Assembly: GCF_040054535.1 (NCBI RefSeq)
Contig: NC_090794.1
Location: 9,447,001 to 9,511,000, forward strand
Source of the DNA: Antennarius striatus
Taxonomy: Eukaryota > Chordata > Actinopteri > Lophiiformes > Antennariidae
DNA length: 64,000 nucleotides
Reading direction: 5' to 3'
The notes below the pieces were generated by a model. It made no database searches, was not told the DNA's origin, and saw nothing but the letters and a program-made list of their open reading frames with translations. Made by a program: the position numbers and the translations under genes. This document shows, piece after piece, positions 41,917 through 55,359 of this stretch; within the stretch, counting starts at the first letter, position 1, and each line of letters begins with the position of its first letter.

Positions 41917-44837
41917 AATCTCATAATGCTTGCTATTGATTATGAGATGGAGATCAAGTACAGTCGTGCTTCAGGCATGATTTACTTGTGGAAGAACGTT
42001 GAAGTAGAGGTTCTGTGTTCTGAGTTATTATTTGAGTTATTCTGTTGTAAATGATCTTGTTTGCTTGTGGGTCTTTCTTTTTTCTTTTGTGATCTGTTTG
42101 GAAAATGTCCCTGTGCTTCTGGTCAGACAAAAGTGCCGCATTGAGCAAAACCTCCACTCCACTTTTATGGTCTGAGTGGGCTGTCCTATTTGTACATGCT
42201 TATAGCAAATTAGACCAGCAGCCTAGCATGGCTGTCCCATTCTATGTTGGCTTTTCAGGACAAAAATATACTTTGGTAAACCTAGCAGCTTGGAACCAGA
42301 AATACACGGACCATTTCTTCTGACACTGACACATCGCTCTGTTTACAATCAGCATTTCTCTTTTCTGGTGTGTGACTAGAAAAGGGAGGTAGAAAGACAG
42401 GAATAGAGAGATGAAGAGGAAAGACAGAGGAACAGAAAGAAAGAGAGAGAGAAGTGAAGATGTTTTCCACATGTAGAAGAAAAACAACCCGCAGCAGGAT
42501 GAATATTAGGAGTGGAAAGGGAGAAGGCTGCACCTGTTATGGGGTGATGATCTGGCCATGGGTTACATCAGTCCTCATAATGTGTCATTCTGCATGAGTC
42601 ATAACCAGCTACAAGCCAGTGAACCACTTATACTCTTATTTTAATAATAATATTAATTAGAAAAGAAAACATCCTTTTTCAAAAGAAATGTGAAATACAA
42701 GTTAAGACGAAGTGAAGTGCTTTTGACCTTTTGATTTTGTAAATTACATAATTAAGTGTAGCAAATTTGTTGTTTAATTTCTAAATAACTGTAAAAGTGC
42801 AAGTTTAGTTTGCAGTTCTTAATTATTTAGATTCAGTTTATCACAAGAGTTTTATAATAATCCCTTTTTCTCACATCATCAACTAAAATGAACTGAAATA
42901 ATCTCTGAATAACTGGATGTGACAGATTCCAGAGGCACTTTTTTTTTTAAATCTTAGTTTTTATTCAACAATTCCAGATGCACTTAAACTCAATATCGCA
43001 CACCTGTATCGTTTCCACTGATCGGCCAAATTTCTGTGTATGTCTCTGGACAGTTCATAAAAAGTAATAGGTAAATATAATTTCTTACAGTGTGACAGGA
43101 ATAAGGAATAGTCCCCGCTCGGAATTGAGTTCTTAAGCTAATCATCCATGATTACAGCCTCGGAAGCCAAAACACACTCAGTGTGAAAGAGGCAGTTTTC
43201 ATCTGCATGCTGCAGCAGCACAGATGGTTGACAGAGTTACCTATTCTCCTGAAGACTCACTCTCCTTTTGCCACTGTTGGACTGGACCGCAGCAGGTCTC
43301 ATAGTCCCAAGGGACTGTACTGGGAGACCTGGACAACATTGGCAGCAGACGGCTTAGTGGTGTCATTTTGCCGCGGTAAGCTACGTACAAAAGCATCTCT
43401 TGTTGTCGCAAGCTGTATGTGGTGTTGCTTTCCCAGACCTGTGGAAAGGAAAGGACAGCCAATGACCAATGCCAAACAAACCTGCTCCAGCTCACCTGTG
43501 CAGTGAATGTGGAACTGAGTGACCCAGATGTGGATGGAAACCATTGCAAATATTTCCCAGCAAAGTCTGTGGAAGAGGTATTTAGCAGGGGTGCACAGCA
43601 GGGAATTTAACTAACTGTAAATGACTATGACTCCCTCCAGTTCATGTCATCTGTTCCTAAGAAACATCAGCACATGGCTCAATGCAATATAAGGTGTGGA
43701 TTGAAGTGTAATAAAACTTCAATGCTTTCACTGATCTTTTTTTTTGTGTATGTTTATCTCACAACTTGCAATTTATTGCACAGCAATGCAAATATAAGGG
43801 ACCATTATGATTTTACTCACTTGTTGATGAGAAGTGAATCTGTTTGTTGCCTTGCCTGTGCAGTGCTGCTGGCAAGGCAAGCCTCTTTTGCCCAAACTAC
43901 AGCTCAGTTTAGAAGTATAAGCCATGCTACAAATATTTGGCTTGGCCACAGAAATTGAATTATGTTGGCACAGAAAGCCCAGAAATGAAAAACAACAACC
44001 TTGGGAACAATTATGCAAAGTGAAATGCGGTTAAACCAAGTGCTACTGATTTTCCTTTCCATATCCAAGAGGAAAAAAAAGGAAATGTCTGCTTTAGTAA
44101 ACTTTATCTCCTTTAATAAATATGCTGAAGCATTTATCCTGGCTTGATGTTTTAGTTAGAGTTCATTTTTGTAGTGTTGTAGCTTTTCTAGGTTCATGCA
44201 GCTTTCAAGTGACTGCATGTCCTCCGACAACAGTTCTCAGATTTTTTTGCCAGGGCCAAAACTATAATTAATTGATAAAACATAGTCTGAAAAGAAAAAC
44301 ACATTTAAAATGGTATGAACATCCCAAGTTCCCTTCGTTAAATGAATAACCATGCTCAGATGATTGAAAATATTATGTAATTAGGGATGCTTCAGGTTTA
44401 AAGAGAACCTTTTACCTACAAGAAATCCAATGGCATGTTAAAGTTATATTTATTTTTAATCAATAAAGTTCTATTTCTGAGTTATTATTCAAACAATTTT
44501 ATTCTGTGATGTAATGTTAAGTGACTTCATGCTATGTTATATTACATTATATTACATATTTCTTTTTCTGTACACAGATTTATTCTAAAAGAATAAAGAG
44601 ACCTACAGCATATTACATGTAGAGAATTGTTCAACATGGTCTATCACATTTCTATATATTTCCTTTGCTAGCAACAACAACAACAACAGTACTCATTGTC
44701 ACTATACATTACTGAATATTTGGATGTGGCAACTTTGGCATGATTGTTATAAAGTCTGACACTGATAAATAGAAAAAAGTAATATAAGTTACTTTTAAAA
44801 AATTGATTTGTAAGGAAATAGATGAAAACCAACTCCA

Positions 44838-45120
44838 CTTCTGTGTGGAATTTGTATGTTCTCCATGTCTGAGTGGGTCTTCTCCATGTTCTCTGGCTTC
44901 CTCCCACTTCCATAAAAATACAATTTAAGTGAATTGATCACTCCAAGATTAACGTTGATGTTGGTGTGTGCAAGAGTGGTTGTTTTCTTTGGTGTGGCCC
45001 CACGATGCACTGGCGATACACCGGGGTGTACAACATGTCTTGCCTGTAGGCAGCTCCAGCAACGCCAGCAAAGCGGAAAAGCGGCTGAAGACGAGACAAT
45101 TACAGTTGTCTCGTCTTCAA
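44838..45120 (+). mobile_element. SINE copy D with a hairpin at its 3' end
   Basis: Body GTATGTTCTCCATGTCTGAG, GGCTTCCTCCCACTTCC and CACCGGGGTGTACAACATG; ends AAGCGGCTGAAGACGAGACAA. The end is then repeated in reverse orientation (arms 45086-45099 and 45106-45119). Confidence 0.72.
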
Positions 45121-45239
45121 GAAAATGCATGGAATGATGGATGTTCAATGTATTTCCCAATCTTCCTAATTCTTAATCACACCTTATATTTAATGTTATT
45201 CAGTGATTGTCACACATCATTTAAAGATTATACAATTTA

Positions 45240-45292
45240 GAAGAAGAAGAAGAAGAAGTATACTTTATTGATCCTGCAAGGGGAAATTACAT
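45240..45292 (+). repeat. GAA run plus dispersed repeat tail, copy 4
   Basis: (GAA)n at 45240-45258 followed by TATACTTTATTGATCCTGCA then GGGGAAATTAC, the clearest copy of the shared tail. Confidence 0.5.
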
Positions 45293-45451
45293 TTCCCCTT
45301 GCGGGGAATTTATTACAGTTGTAATTTCAGTGAGTAATTATTTCAGTAATTATACCCAACAAGATGCCAATTTTTCAAGTTTGATTTCATAGACCTGTGG
45401 ATGATGCCATTATAAAGTCTAGACTCTTTACATCATGTGCTATACGCATTA

Positions 45452-45492
45452 TAAAAATATCAGACTCTAGACTTTACAGTCTGATATTTTTA
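45452..45492. repeat. Inverted repeat, 15-bp perfect arms
   Basis: TAAAAATATCAGACT at 45452-45466 and its exact reverse complement at 45478-45492, with an 11-nt loop. A related CTAGACT motif recurs just outside, around 45419. It could be a small foldback element. Confidence 0.85.
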
Positions 45493-46559
45493 ATACTCAC
45501 AGCCCATGTGTTTTATTTGGATCGTATTATTAATGCTCAACTCTACTTGCACGCAAACCACAAATAAATAGGGTTACTGGTTTTTATGATGGCCTCATCA
45601 GTCAGGAATTGAATGGGCCTTCTCTCATTTGCTATTGAATCCCCACCTGCAGAACACAGGAAACACAAGCGCCATTGCTCTCATTGATACAAGCAGTAAT
45701 GCGGCTAGCCAGCTAACTAGCTAACCATCATGCAAACCTTTAATCCAGCTTTGTTTGCTAACAGCTGAGGCTCAAAAGAAAGGCAGGACCAGTAGAGAAA
45801 AAAGCCAGCTTTGACAATTTTCACACAAAGGGAGCACTGTTGGCTAACAGTGAGTGGCCTGTTTCTGGGAGGTTTGCACTGTTCCTGGGGCCCATTTCAT
45901 GGAACAGTTAGCAAGGCCAAAGGCAGTCCATGGACTGGAGTGATAGTTAAGGCCTTTAGGGTCAAACCTGGGTCTGGCCCTCTAGCCTCCCCTCTGTCTC
46001 CCACCCAATTCGAAGACTTTCATAAAGCCGACTGGGGATGAGGTGTCCTCTCATAAAGCCCCACCTCAAATTGGCTGAATTTTCATGTTTGGGTTCTTTT
46101 TCTTCCTCACATGTTTAAAATTTAACAAGTTTTGTAAACCCATTACAAGTCTAATTGATATATTAATTGTCACAACGACTGAGTAAATTGTAACCCTTTT
46201 GATTTTTTGAATGGGATATATTAGCATTTCATGTCACAGTTTCATCTGCATTTCCATCATAATTTGGGAGGTCTTGAATATCAGTTGGTGCGGATTACTT
46301 ATTGAGGTCAAAAAAGGAGGTTTGGACAGATATGAATGAACACACAAACATTTTTTAAAAATAAGCCAACCCTCAGTTTAAATTGCTGGTGCCATCCATC
46401 AATCAGAAATGGTGTTTATCCAGATCATTCATTTCTTTCTGCCATTCCTCGACAGTGTCAGTGTTTTAAGAGAATTCTCCCCCCAGCTGCAACTGCATTT
46501 GCAACAGCTATCAAAATGAACAGTCTATGCCTTTGTTTGATTTAGCCTTAATGGGACGG

Positions 46560-46925
46560 ACGGCTCACGAATATGGCTCGCTTGGTGAGAAGGGGAAAGA
46601 GAAAGAAAGCATGCGAGCAGAGACGAGAAAGAGATTAATATCCAGGCTTCTCTCCTCCTGACCACAGAGTGGGCATAAAGAGCCCGGCGCCTCATTGATG
46701 TCAACCCTAGCCGTGCCTGTCCTGTAGTTTTCAGTTTGGTTTGGACAGAACAGACGGCCTGGCCTACAGGGGTTGGGAGGACAGGGCCCGGCTTTTCCCA
46801 CATCACTCAAAGGCCTCTGATAGGCGGTCACACAGGCCGGTAATGACAGGGGCAGAGATTTAGTATTAAAGTCTCCTCTGCTGCCTCCTCTACTCCTGCC
46901 TGACGTCAGGCTGTTAAATATGGGG
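46560..46925. promoter_or_regulatory. Candidate conserved non-coding element with a perfect CRE
   Basis: GC-richer than its surroundings, with no repeat similarity seen. It contains the 12-bp palindrome CCTGACGTCAGG (46899-46910, CRE core 46901-46908) and a TCF-like CTCAAAGG near 46806. It lies 11-12 kb 3' of bmp2, where long-range bmp2 enhancers are known in mammals. Enhancer status is inference. Confidence 0.3.
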
Positions 46926-47639
46926 ATGAGAGCAGAGTTAGTCTTGTACACGGCTGTGTGTGATGGAAGACTGGCTGAGTTTTCTTGGAGTGTTGCTAAG
47001 TACGCAAGTTGTACACAACATGAGGAGAAATTGGGCACTCGGTCAATCATTACATGGGTTTGCGTATGGCATAATTATAAATTCAGTCATGGTAAGAGTG
47101 ATAAGAGTGAGGGAAGAGGAAGTTTCAAATACTGACATAAATACTCATTAGACAAGGTTTTCAATTCACTGGGTTGGGTTTGAAATAAAAGTATTTAGGT
47201 CTCGGACGAGTATTACATTATTAAATTATTAACCACTCTATCAGTAATAATTTTTTTAGAAATTACAGGCATTTTCCTGATTATATGATACTGGCACAAT
47301 TTTTTTTCATTCATCTTAGGGGGCTTTTATTGATATCAATTCAATTAAAATTCCCTATCCATCCCATACAGATTAAAAGAGATGATACCCTGTCTGGTAG
47401 AAAGACCCTGAGTTAAACCATGCAGGGCCTGCTCTTATAACTCTAGAGCATTACAATGTTTGAGTTCATGACTAATGAACTCAGAAAACCATCGAGGTGG
47501 TGGTTTGAAAATGTCATATACTCAGAAGTAAAAGACCTCATTGTCTTTGCTGGTTTTCAACTCAACCAATGACCAAAGAGGCACAGCAACATAAAAGCAG
47601 CTGAATGCTGCACCTGCATCTACAGATCATCACACCATT

Positions 47640-48390
47640 GTGGCATTTTAAGAAAAGGCCTCAGTCAAACACGCCCCCTGACCTTCTCCAGCTAACATAA
47701 ACTAATTAGGCTGGCTCTGAAAGGAATGGCCCGCCATTGGATTAATCAGCCTCCACAGATCTGGACCATACAATTCTGCTCTGGCCAGCTCTCCCCACTA
47801 GAACCTCATTATCTCACATTTTCAAAGGAGCGCCGTTGCGAATGGCTGAAGGGATGGAGAAATGGAGGAGGTGGTGTTGCAGGAAGGGGCTTCCCTAGTT
47901 CCTCTCTTCTCACATCAAACTAAGAAAGGAAATGTCAAGCGTGAAGCTCAGAAAGTGGTCAGTACTGCTCAGTCCAGCGGGCAGCACAGAGGGGGCCTCT
48001 GTCCGCCATCACTTAGCGCCAATTACAGCCCGTCAAAATAGTTTTTCTGCTGTGGGGCGACGTGTTAATGGGCCCAGAGTTGGGTGTGAGGAGCGACCTT
48101 GTCCACACACACCAACCAGGGGTCATGGGTTAATAGGGCCCCTCTGATGTGGTGGATGAGATTTGGGCAACCTTTAGCTGGTGAGGGAACGCCAGGACAA
48201 AGCCTGGAGAATGTGATACAATTAGGCGGACAGCTAGCCATCCCAAATGGAGTTGTTCAGTAGAAGGGGGATGACTGTATTAGCTCGGAGCAGATGGGGC
48301 TCCGGCTGCTAGCCAAACAGGTGCCATAGAAGGTCAAAACCCCTCCCAAATGTGAAAGAGGACACAGGTGTGGACACACACCAGCCAAAC
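47640..48390. promoter_or_regulatory. Candidate conserved non-coding element with homeodomain-type sites
   Basis: Balanced base composition and repeat-free. It contains TAATTA (47703-47708), GGATTAAT (47739-47746, OTX/bicoid-like), AATTA at 48021-48025 and an ACAATTAG near 48218. It has no coding signal. The composition and motif mix suggest a developmental enhancer, but conservation was not tested. Confidence 0.3.
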
Positions 48391-49923
48391 TCAAGGCTTA
48401 ACAGCAATTAAAAATCCTGTAGAACAAATTACTCTTTCGGAAGAAAAAAAGTTCTCGTTGTACTTGTGAAAAGGCCATCCAGTTGTCTGTAAAATTTACC
48501 CATCCCAAACCAGAGCCCCTGTAGCCAAAAAAATTACTATATAGAGGACTGGGCCAGCAAGCCTGCAAACCATTCTCAGTCAGACATGAAACCTGCTCTC
48601 CCATATACCCTACTTGGCATCTGACATATTCGGTTTCCCAACTGATCAGTGATAATCTGATGCAAGATGAAAAACAGCAAAAAGTAAGAGTTCATAACAT
48701 TGCCCATGGATTGCTGTACGTGTGTCAGAGCATGTGAGCAGAAAGCCAGGCTTCCATTTGCAACAGTAGTGTGGGAACAGAACCAATGCCAAACTACCCA
48801 TTGGCCCCTAAAAGGTCCACAACAATCTGCCAAGGAGAGCTGGAGTTTTATGAAAAAATACCCTGCACCACACTGAGCAAATCCAACCACATGCAAACCC
48901 TACAGGATCGAGCAGATGACATCTCTCAGCACATAAATATTGTCAAAATACTTTCTTCACATTCTAGTGTGGTATTGCCCCCCCACACACACACACACAC
49001 ACACATCCAACTACTCCTGCTGCATTGGCTAAGCTGCTGTTGTCCCCAGGTTCATCTACTTAATGTTTAGTGTGATTGAACTTAGTCTCCAATTGGATTT
49101 GTTTGAGTTGCATAAAGTTTGAACATCCTGTCTCAACATAAGAGTGTGCAGATGATAGAAACGCCATGGTTGGAAACGTTAACTGCCATAGTTGACTTTA
49201 GGTGAGAATCAGGCAAGCAGTAAAGGGAAAGGGAACTCATAATGATGGAGTCTACCTAAGAGTATAAAACTTTGAATTGGCTTGGTATGATTGGCAAACA
49301 GACTAAAATATTTTCTGATTTTTTGTCTATAAAAATCTGACCATTTAAAGATTCACACCCCAAAAAATTCAGAATTTCTTGAGTTGTTATTGTTCTCACT
49401 CCATTACATCTAGAGTGCCAGAAGGTATAAGGCAGTTTTACACTCTGGGAATCTTGAACCCATCCTCATAATCATTCCTTTTTTTTTTAAACCAAAGTGA
49501 CTAATGATGTGGAAACAAAATTGAATAAACACTAACATCATTAAGAGTTCATGTGTTCCAGTGAAACAACCCTTTGGTTAGACTCTCATTTCCTTAATAG
49601 CTTTGCGTCTCACCCCCATCTTTGGCAGCTGCACAGTTTCTTGTGCCTTGTTTTCCTCAGAGATAAGTAAGAATATGACTCTGCCTTGATAGGATTTATT
49701 TTTCCTTACAGCTAAGACTGTACCCCTTCAAGCCCAACTCATTAGGGAGTGTGTTTTGGGCAAGGAGGAGGAGACGTAAAGGTCGCAAGAGGTTAATTCC
49801 AATCGCAGTGCCTCCTTGAAGTGGCATGACAGCATGTCTCCTCTGCTCACAGAGTGGATGAGTTCTCAGCCATCAGACTGGGCTGATTACAACGTGTGGA
49901 AGATTGAGTCTTTTGCCCTTCAC

Positions 49924-49953
49924 CACACACACACACACACACACACACGCACG

Positions 49954-49987
<34 letters not shown>
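49924..49987. repeat. (CA)n microsatellite with a CACG interior
   Basis: CA run interrupted by a few ACGC units near 49948-49960. Confidence 0.95.
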
Positions 49988-49988
<1 letters not shown>

Positions 49989-52900
49989 CATACACATGCA
50001 TTTTCCCTTCCTCCTCCAGTATATGCATTGTGTTAATTTTTTAGGGGCTTTGTACTGTGTGCACACATTTGCTTGCTGTGTAAGTTAAGTTTATTCAGGG
50101 TAGCAGTAGATGTACCTGTGAAAGGATTTATGGTATCATGTTTGTCACAACAGGGGCTTTGCCAATAAACCTGATTGTAAACCTAATCTGGATTTTGACA
50201 GCTTCACTGTTTTATGATATTTATGCAGTTAGGTGTCTGATGCGACTGATATGTGTTTGTACTGTCCTTGTTCTTGCTGTTGTCTTTGTTGTGTTTTCAT
50301 CTGCACAAGCTCCCGTTTTACGACTTATCAAAGTACAACGCCTTGATCTTGAAGGAAGTAAAGAGACCACAGAGGATGAAATGACAGGAAATCAGGCGAG
50401 ATTAGAGAGACAAACCAGTGACCAAAGTGCAGCGAAGACAAAACAGTGAAGAAAGAAAGAACTTATATTAAAAAGAGAGAAAGACTGTAAGACAAAATGA
50501 AAAATAAGAATGAAAAGGAAAAAAAAAGAAAACAAAGACAGGCAAGAAAGAGTGAGATGTGGGCCATTCATAAGCAGACTTCTCCAAGGGATCTTGGGCC
50601 AGCACACCTGCTACTATTCACTTCAGAGGAAATAGACACTCTGTGGAAGAGAGGCTCTTGGCCTCGGGACAAAACCACTGCAGCGCCAAATTAGAAACAG
50701 GAAGGACTGTGGGTAAGGCTCAGATTAAAAACGCACTCCCCACATGGAGTCAATATACTGCAGCCCTGATTCTGCTCTGAAAACCCAAAACCCAATAGCA
50801 CTATTTTATGTCGCAGTCAACATAGCGCCCGCAGTTTGCACAGTGACAGTACTGAGATTCAGTCCAATGTCAACCTCGGGATGTTGGTAAACTGTAGCCC
50901 TCTAAATGCTGCCCACTCTAATGAGGAAAAGAAGTTTCTAAGTATACTTTCATCAATTTACATAGTTAAAACTATGGAATATAAACAATAACAATGCCAA
51001 CAATAGCATTTTTACCAAGACTGTAAAAACACCAAACCTTGTTTTGGTCCAGTCATGAGGAAATTAAGTGAATGTCAAAAAAACCAGAGTGGGGTTGAGC
51101 CCTCCCTTTCTCAGCCACTGGCCTCTTTCTGGTCTACACCACCTATCAGCACCAGAAGCAGATGAATGCGATGCACTCACCAAGAGGGAAGACGCAGTGC
51201 TGAGGTTCTTAAAGATGACCATTAAAGCGGCTAATGTTGTCAGCAGGCAACAAAAAAAAAAAAAAGGACTGATGATCTATAACAGTCAAGAATGGAGCAA
51301 GATTATCAAGGTCTGTGAATTCACTAGAAACAGAGATGGATATTGATATATACCTGCTGCCTTCCTCTTGTGACCCTTGACCTCTCACTGGTCTCTCCTT
51401 TGCTGACGGGATCCGTAAGGCATTTCCTCCCTGTTCACGTACATCCAAATTCAATCCAAAGGAGAAAAGAAAAAAAGGAAGGAAAGAAACCTTCACTTCT
51501 TACGATGCAGGATAATAGGAAAAAGTATGCACTCATTCTCATACACTATTTCCATTTACTCATGGGCCTGTCCAAGTAGCGTGTTCCCCTCAATCTATCA
51601 TTTTCACTGCGGTCGCTGATGGTAGAAAGGCCGGCTGTAATTATTCCTACAGATATTGAGGACATCTAGAGGTTGTTTCTCTTTGCTGGAAAACAGAGCT
51701 AGTCCTCTGTCATAAAGGTCAAGCCTTCATTACATGTAGCTCAGTAAGGATTCACATAAGAATTCTTATATGTAGTTGAATGTATAGACACAAGGATGCA
51801 AAAAAGAAGAAGACATATTTGTCCATATTTGATAAAAGGAAAAGGAGAAACAGATCCTGATATTCAAGTTTGGGACAGTCCTCTTCTTTCTTTGATGTGC
51901 CTTTCTACTTAAAGCAAAGACTTTGCCTCACGCAAGAGGTCATCTCTGACACCATAAAGGGCTTTATTCACCACAGGTCTGCTGACTGATGTTTCAGCCA
52001 ACCACATTGATGGATGCACACACGTAAACATACATGCATGCCCATGCACATTATGCCAGATGAGGAGTATTGCTCAGTAGTGCGACTCCAAGAGGAAAAC
52101 CTGCCATTACATCACCCAGGGGAGTGCAGGTGCAGGGCTGGGACAGGAATTGAGTCACGGGAAGCTTGGTGAGGCAGACTTTGCCATGCCACTGACAGGC
52201 TGTGGGAGAGCGGGGTGAAGGAGTGTGAGTTACACCATAGCAGAGCTGGCTGGGGCCCTCAGGTTGTTGACCCGCTCTTAACATAAACAGGGTTCCTTCA
52301 TCTCCCTGTGCAATCAGGCTGATGAAGCCTCTTCTCAAAACAAACAAGTGGTGTTTTTAAAAATGATACATGATATTTTCAGCTGCCTTTTGACAGATGC
52401 GTGATTTATTAATGAGCTTCGCACACAGAGATTTCATTTACACCCTCTTTTCCTGTTATGTGAAACACAAATAGGAAGACAATTTGCTCTTGCCCAGGGG
52501 CTACAGATTGCAGATTGCAGGTTAGAATAGGTTGAACATTTGTTCAAGTGTTGGAATTCACTTCTTCTGATTGTTCTTGAGAGGCACGATAGACAAATAG
52601 GATGGACAAATGGACAGATGAATGAGTTGATAAATAAAACTGTGCATGTGTCTTTGATATTAGCATCCTAGTAGTTTATGCAAAACTTATTAGGCTAATG
52701 AGAAAAGTGTGAGGAACGTAGTTATCCAATACCACCCAGAAAAATAGAACCTATTTCCCTTTGGTGTGTCTGGAAGTAGACTTTCTAGTAATCTGGTCTA
52801 AATGCAAAAGATTTAGCTCCATCTTGTTCTCATAGACCACCAGACAAGGTCTCAAACTTCATAATGGGAATGCTTTCATAGCTGGGGATCAACTGATATT

Positions 52901-54751
52901 TTGTGGACTAGCCTCCAGGCCTGGAGCTCCGTGAGGTGGTGCACAGACACTCAGTAACTCATGACAGAGATATTACCTTTTGCCTTCTGTGATCCCAGAC
53001 TATGAAGAATTGTCGAGTGTGTGAAAGGTAGTGTCACAAAGAAATAAAATCTCACTTATCTGATATCGCTTGAGTAGCAAACAGTGGGAGGCTTTGTCAT
53101 ATCACTCAGAAGACCGTGAAGACAGGTGGTTGCCATCTACTGGTTAAGGGCAAATACAGTGGTCATATCAACTCATCAAATTTTAATATTTGGAGATTCC
53201 GTTAACATTTTACCTATACCTGTTTTACAGTAAAGTTTAACTCATGCAAGAAATATTTCAAATATAGAAACAGAATAGTGTTCCTCTCCCAGAATATCAA
53301 TAGAATATCATTTAAATTTGTGTAGTGTTCAATAAGATTTACTATGCTTGAGATTGACATTTATTTAATTGGCATGCTGAAGGATGTCATGCAGATCCCT
53401 TAGATTGATCACTTCACTTCCTCCGACAAAGATGGGGACTGCTCCCGTAACCACACAAACCCTTTCAAGCTAAGAGTGTAGAAGACGCCCTTCGGCAAAG
53501 CTCCAAGATCAGTTAAATTCACCCTTCCCCCCCAAAACAAACTGAAACCATCAGAGGAGTAAACACGACACTGACCTTAGAACAGTGTCGAGAGGAAAAT
53601 CCATCCTCAAACCCTGTTATAGAAACCCATATGTGGTCCATATGGAACTCCTTCCTGTATCCTCTGCGGTGCAAGGTACACATATGAAGCCCACTCCTAT
53701 TTGATCACAAATAGAAGGCAAATTATTAACAGTATCAACATTTGATCTTCATCTTCTATTATTCTTGTCTGGTATGTTTAAGTCTGACATAAGTCTTTGA
53801 ATGCTAGATGAACAGATTGGATGTTATGAGGTTGTTGGTCCTGCTGCTGACTCCCATCAGACATCGATAAAAAGTGTCTCACTTAAGGTCACGTTAATAC
53901 TCTAAGGTTTCATTGCCTTGTTCTCGAGAGTATCATAACAGCTGACCGGCTTTTAACTCTGTGCTATAGCGTAGCAGCAAAACTATCCTGTCGTGAGTAT
54001 AAAACTATATAATGGTCTCTGCCACTAAGTCCCAGCCAGAGGTAATGATTTCAGCATGTCACTCCTAGTCAACTCCCACGTGTTTGCATGGATGATTAGC
54101 TCTTACAGTAATGGTAATAGCAGAATGTTTTTAGGAGCAAGTTAGTGATACTATTTATTAATGTTGGAGACATTTCTAACAGGTTTTTTTATTTTAACGG
54201 TCAAAAATAATGCATCTGTGTTCCTCAGGACATTTTTTTATACGTGTTTGTACATGTAAATATGTGCATGTCAAAGCGTGTTAAAGGTTAAGTTTGTATT
54301 TATATACATTTAAATAATATGTATGAAGGTACTACCATTTATGTAATCATTCTGGAAAAGTCATTTGTATATTTCCGCTGCTCCTGAATCTGTAGACGCC
54401 CATCTGTTTGATGTGTTCCGAGCTGCAACACAGATGCCACAGTCCTAGCTATGCTGGACGTCGTTTCATTGGCTCCAAGGATTTTAAAAATGCACCAGGT
54501 GCACCACTTCTAAAATAAGTGTGTTGTACTTGAGGGAAAAAGGATGCATGATTTGACTGAACTGTAACGTCACCACTATCTGCTCTATCTATTTGTGTCC
54601 TGCTTTGGTCGAGTCCTCTGTTTCATCTGTGATACAAGGAGTGCCGCATGCTTTCCATTGAGACCCCAGCCAGAAATCTGGAAATATGATTTTATAACAT
54701 TTATTATCTGGGTTGTTTAAAGCTGTAGTTAGCTTTGGTGTGGTTTACTGA

Positions 54752-54759
54752 GTGTGTGT

Positions 54760-54847
<88 letters not shown>
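54752..54847. repeat. (GT)n microsatellite, about 47 units
   Basis: GT run with one TGTA interruption near 54763. Confidence 0.97.
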
Positions 54848-54853
<6 letters not shown>

Positions 54854-54999
54854 CTCTCCACCTATATATTTGAATAAGCTCACTTGAAAACCTCACTCTG
54901 TCACACTTTTTAACTCCATCCACTACCTGTGTGACCCCTGTCTACATGTTGGATATTAGTTCGTCTGTTTCTTTCTTTATGAGTTATATAGTTCAGATA

Positions 55000-55052
55000 T
55001 TCATTCATTCATTCATTCATTCATTCATTCATTCATTCATTCATTCATTCAT
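55000..55052. repeat. (ATTC)n microsatellite, 13 units
   Basis: Perfect TCAT repeat. It resembles the reverse-complemented (TGAA)n tail of the SINE family, so the flank 55053-55260 may be other repeat material, but no SINE body was recognised there. Confidence 0.93.
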
Positions 55053-55267
55053 ATTCCTCGCTGACACCAGTTCCGGGTCAGACCGGGATACGCAGACATG
55101 GCCTGATTCAGGTAGTGGTTCGGTTAGTGCCGCGAGTTTTGATAGCGATATAAGTCGGGTGTTTTCTAAAGCAGCGGAAATATTGTCCAAAAAAAAAAAA
55201 TTCACCAAAGACCCGCCACAGTGGACAAAAATGTTGTTTTTAAATAAAAACGAATGATATGACCCAA

Positions 55268-55270
<3 letters not shown>

Positions 55271-55314
<44 letters not shown>

Positions 55315-55359
55315 TATAAAAGCGTGTGTGTGCATATATATATGCACACACACACACAC
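55271..55359. repeat. (CA)n run followed by a 30-bp perfect palindrome
   Basis: CA run 55271-55312; then GTGTGTGTG, CATATATATATG and CACACACAC form a perfect palindrome at 55324-55353, continuing as CA to 55359. The whole palindrome alternates purine and pyrimidine. Confidence 0.95.

Noticed and set aside
43183-43610. Several overlapping ORFs on both strands near 43.2-43.6 kb
   Set aside because: No recognisable domain, splice structure or repeat family. Multiple frames are open at once, as expected by chance in a GC-richer patch.
46525-47050. 161-codon minus-strand ORF
   Set aside because: Low-complexity Ser/Pro composition, no family resemblance; better explained as a GC-richer non-coding element.
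50138-50449. 103-codon ORF with a hydrophobic start that looks like membrane segments
   Set aside because: AT/GT-biased DNA next to a CA microsatellite gives Val/Leu-rich translation. No family, no synteny support.
54931-55257. ORF reading FIHSF repeats then a Ser-rich tail
   Set aside because: Starts in the ATTC microsatellite and ends in a poly-A-coded lysine run; no recognised domain.
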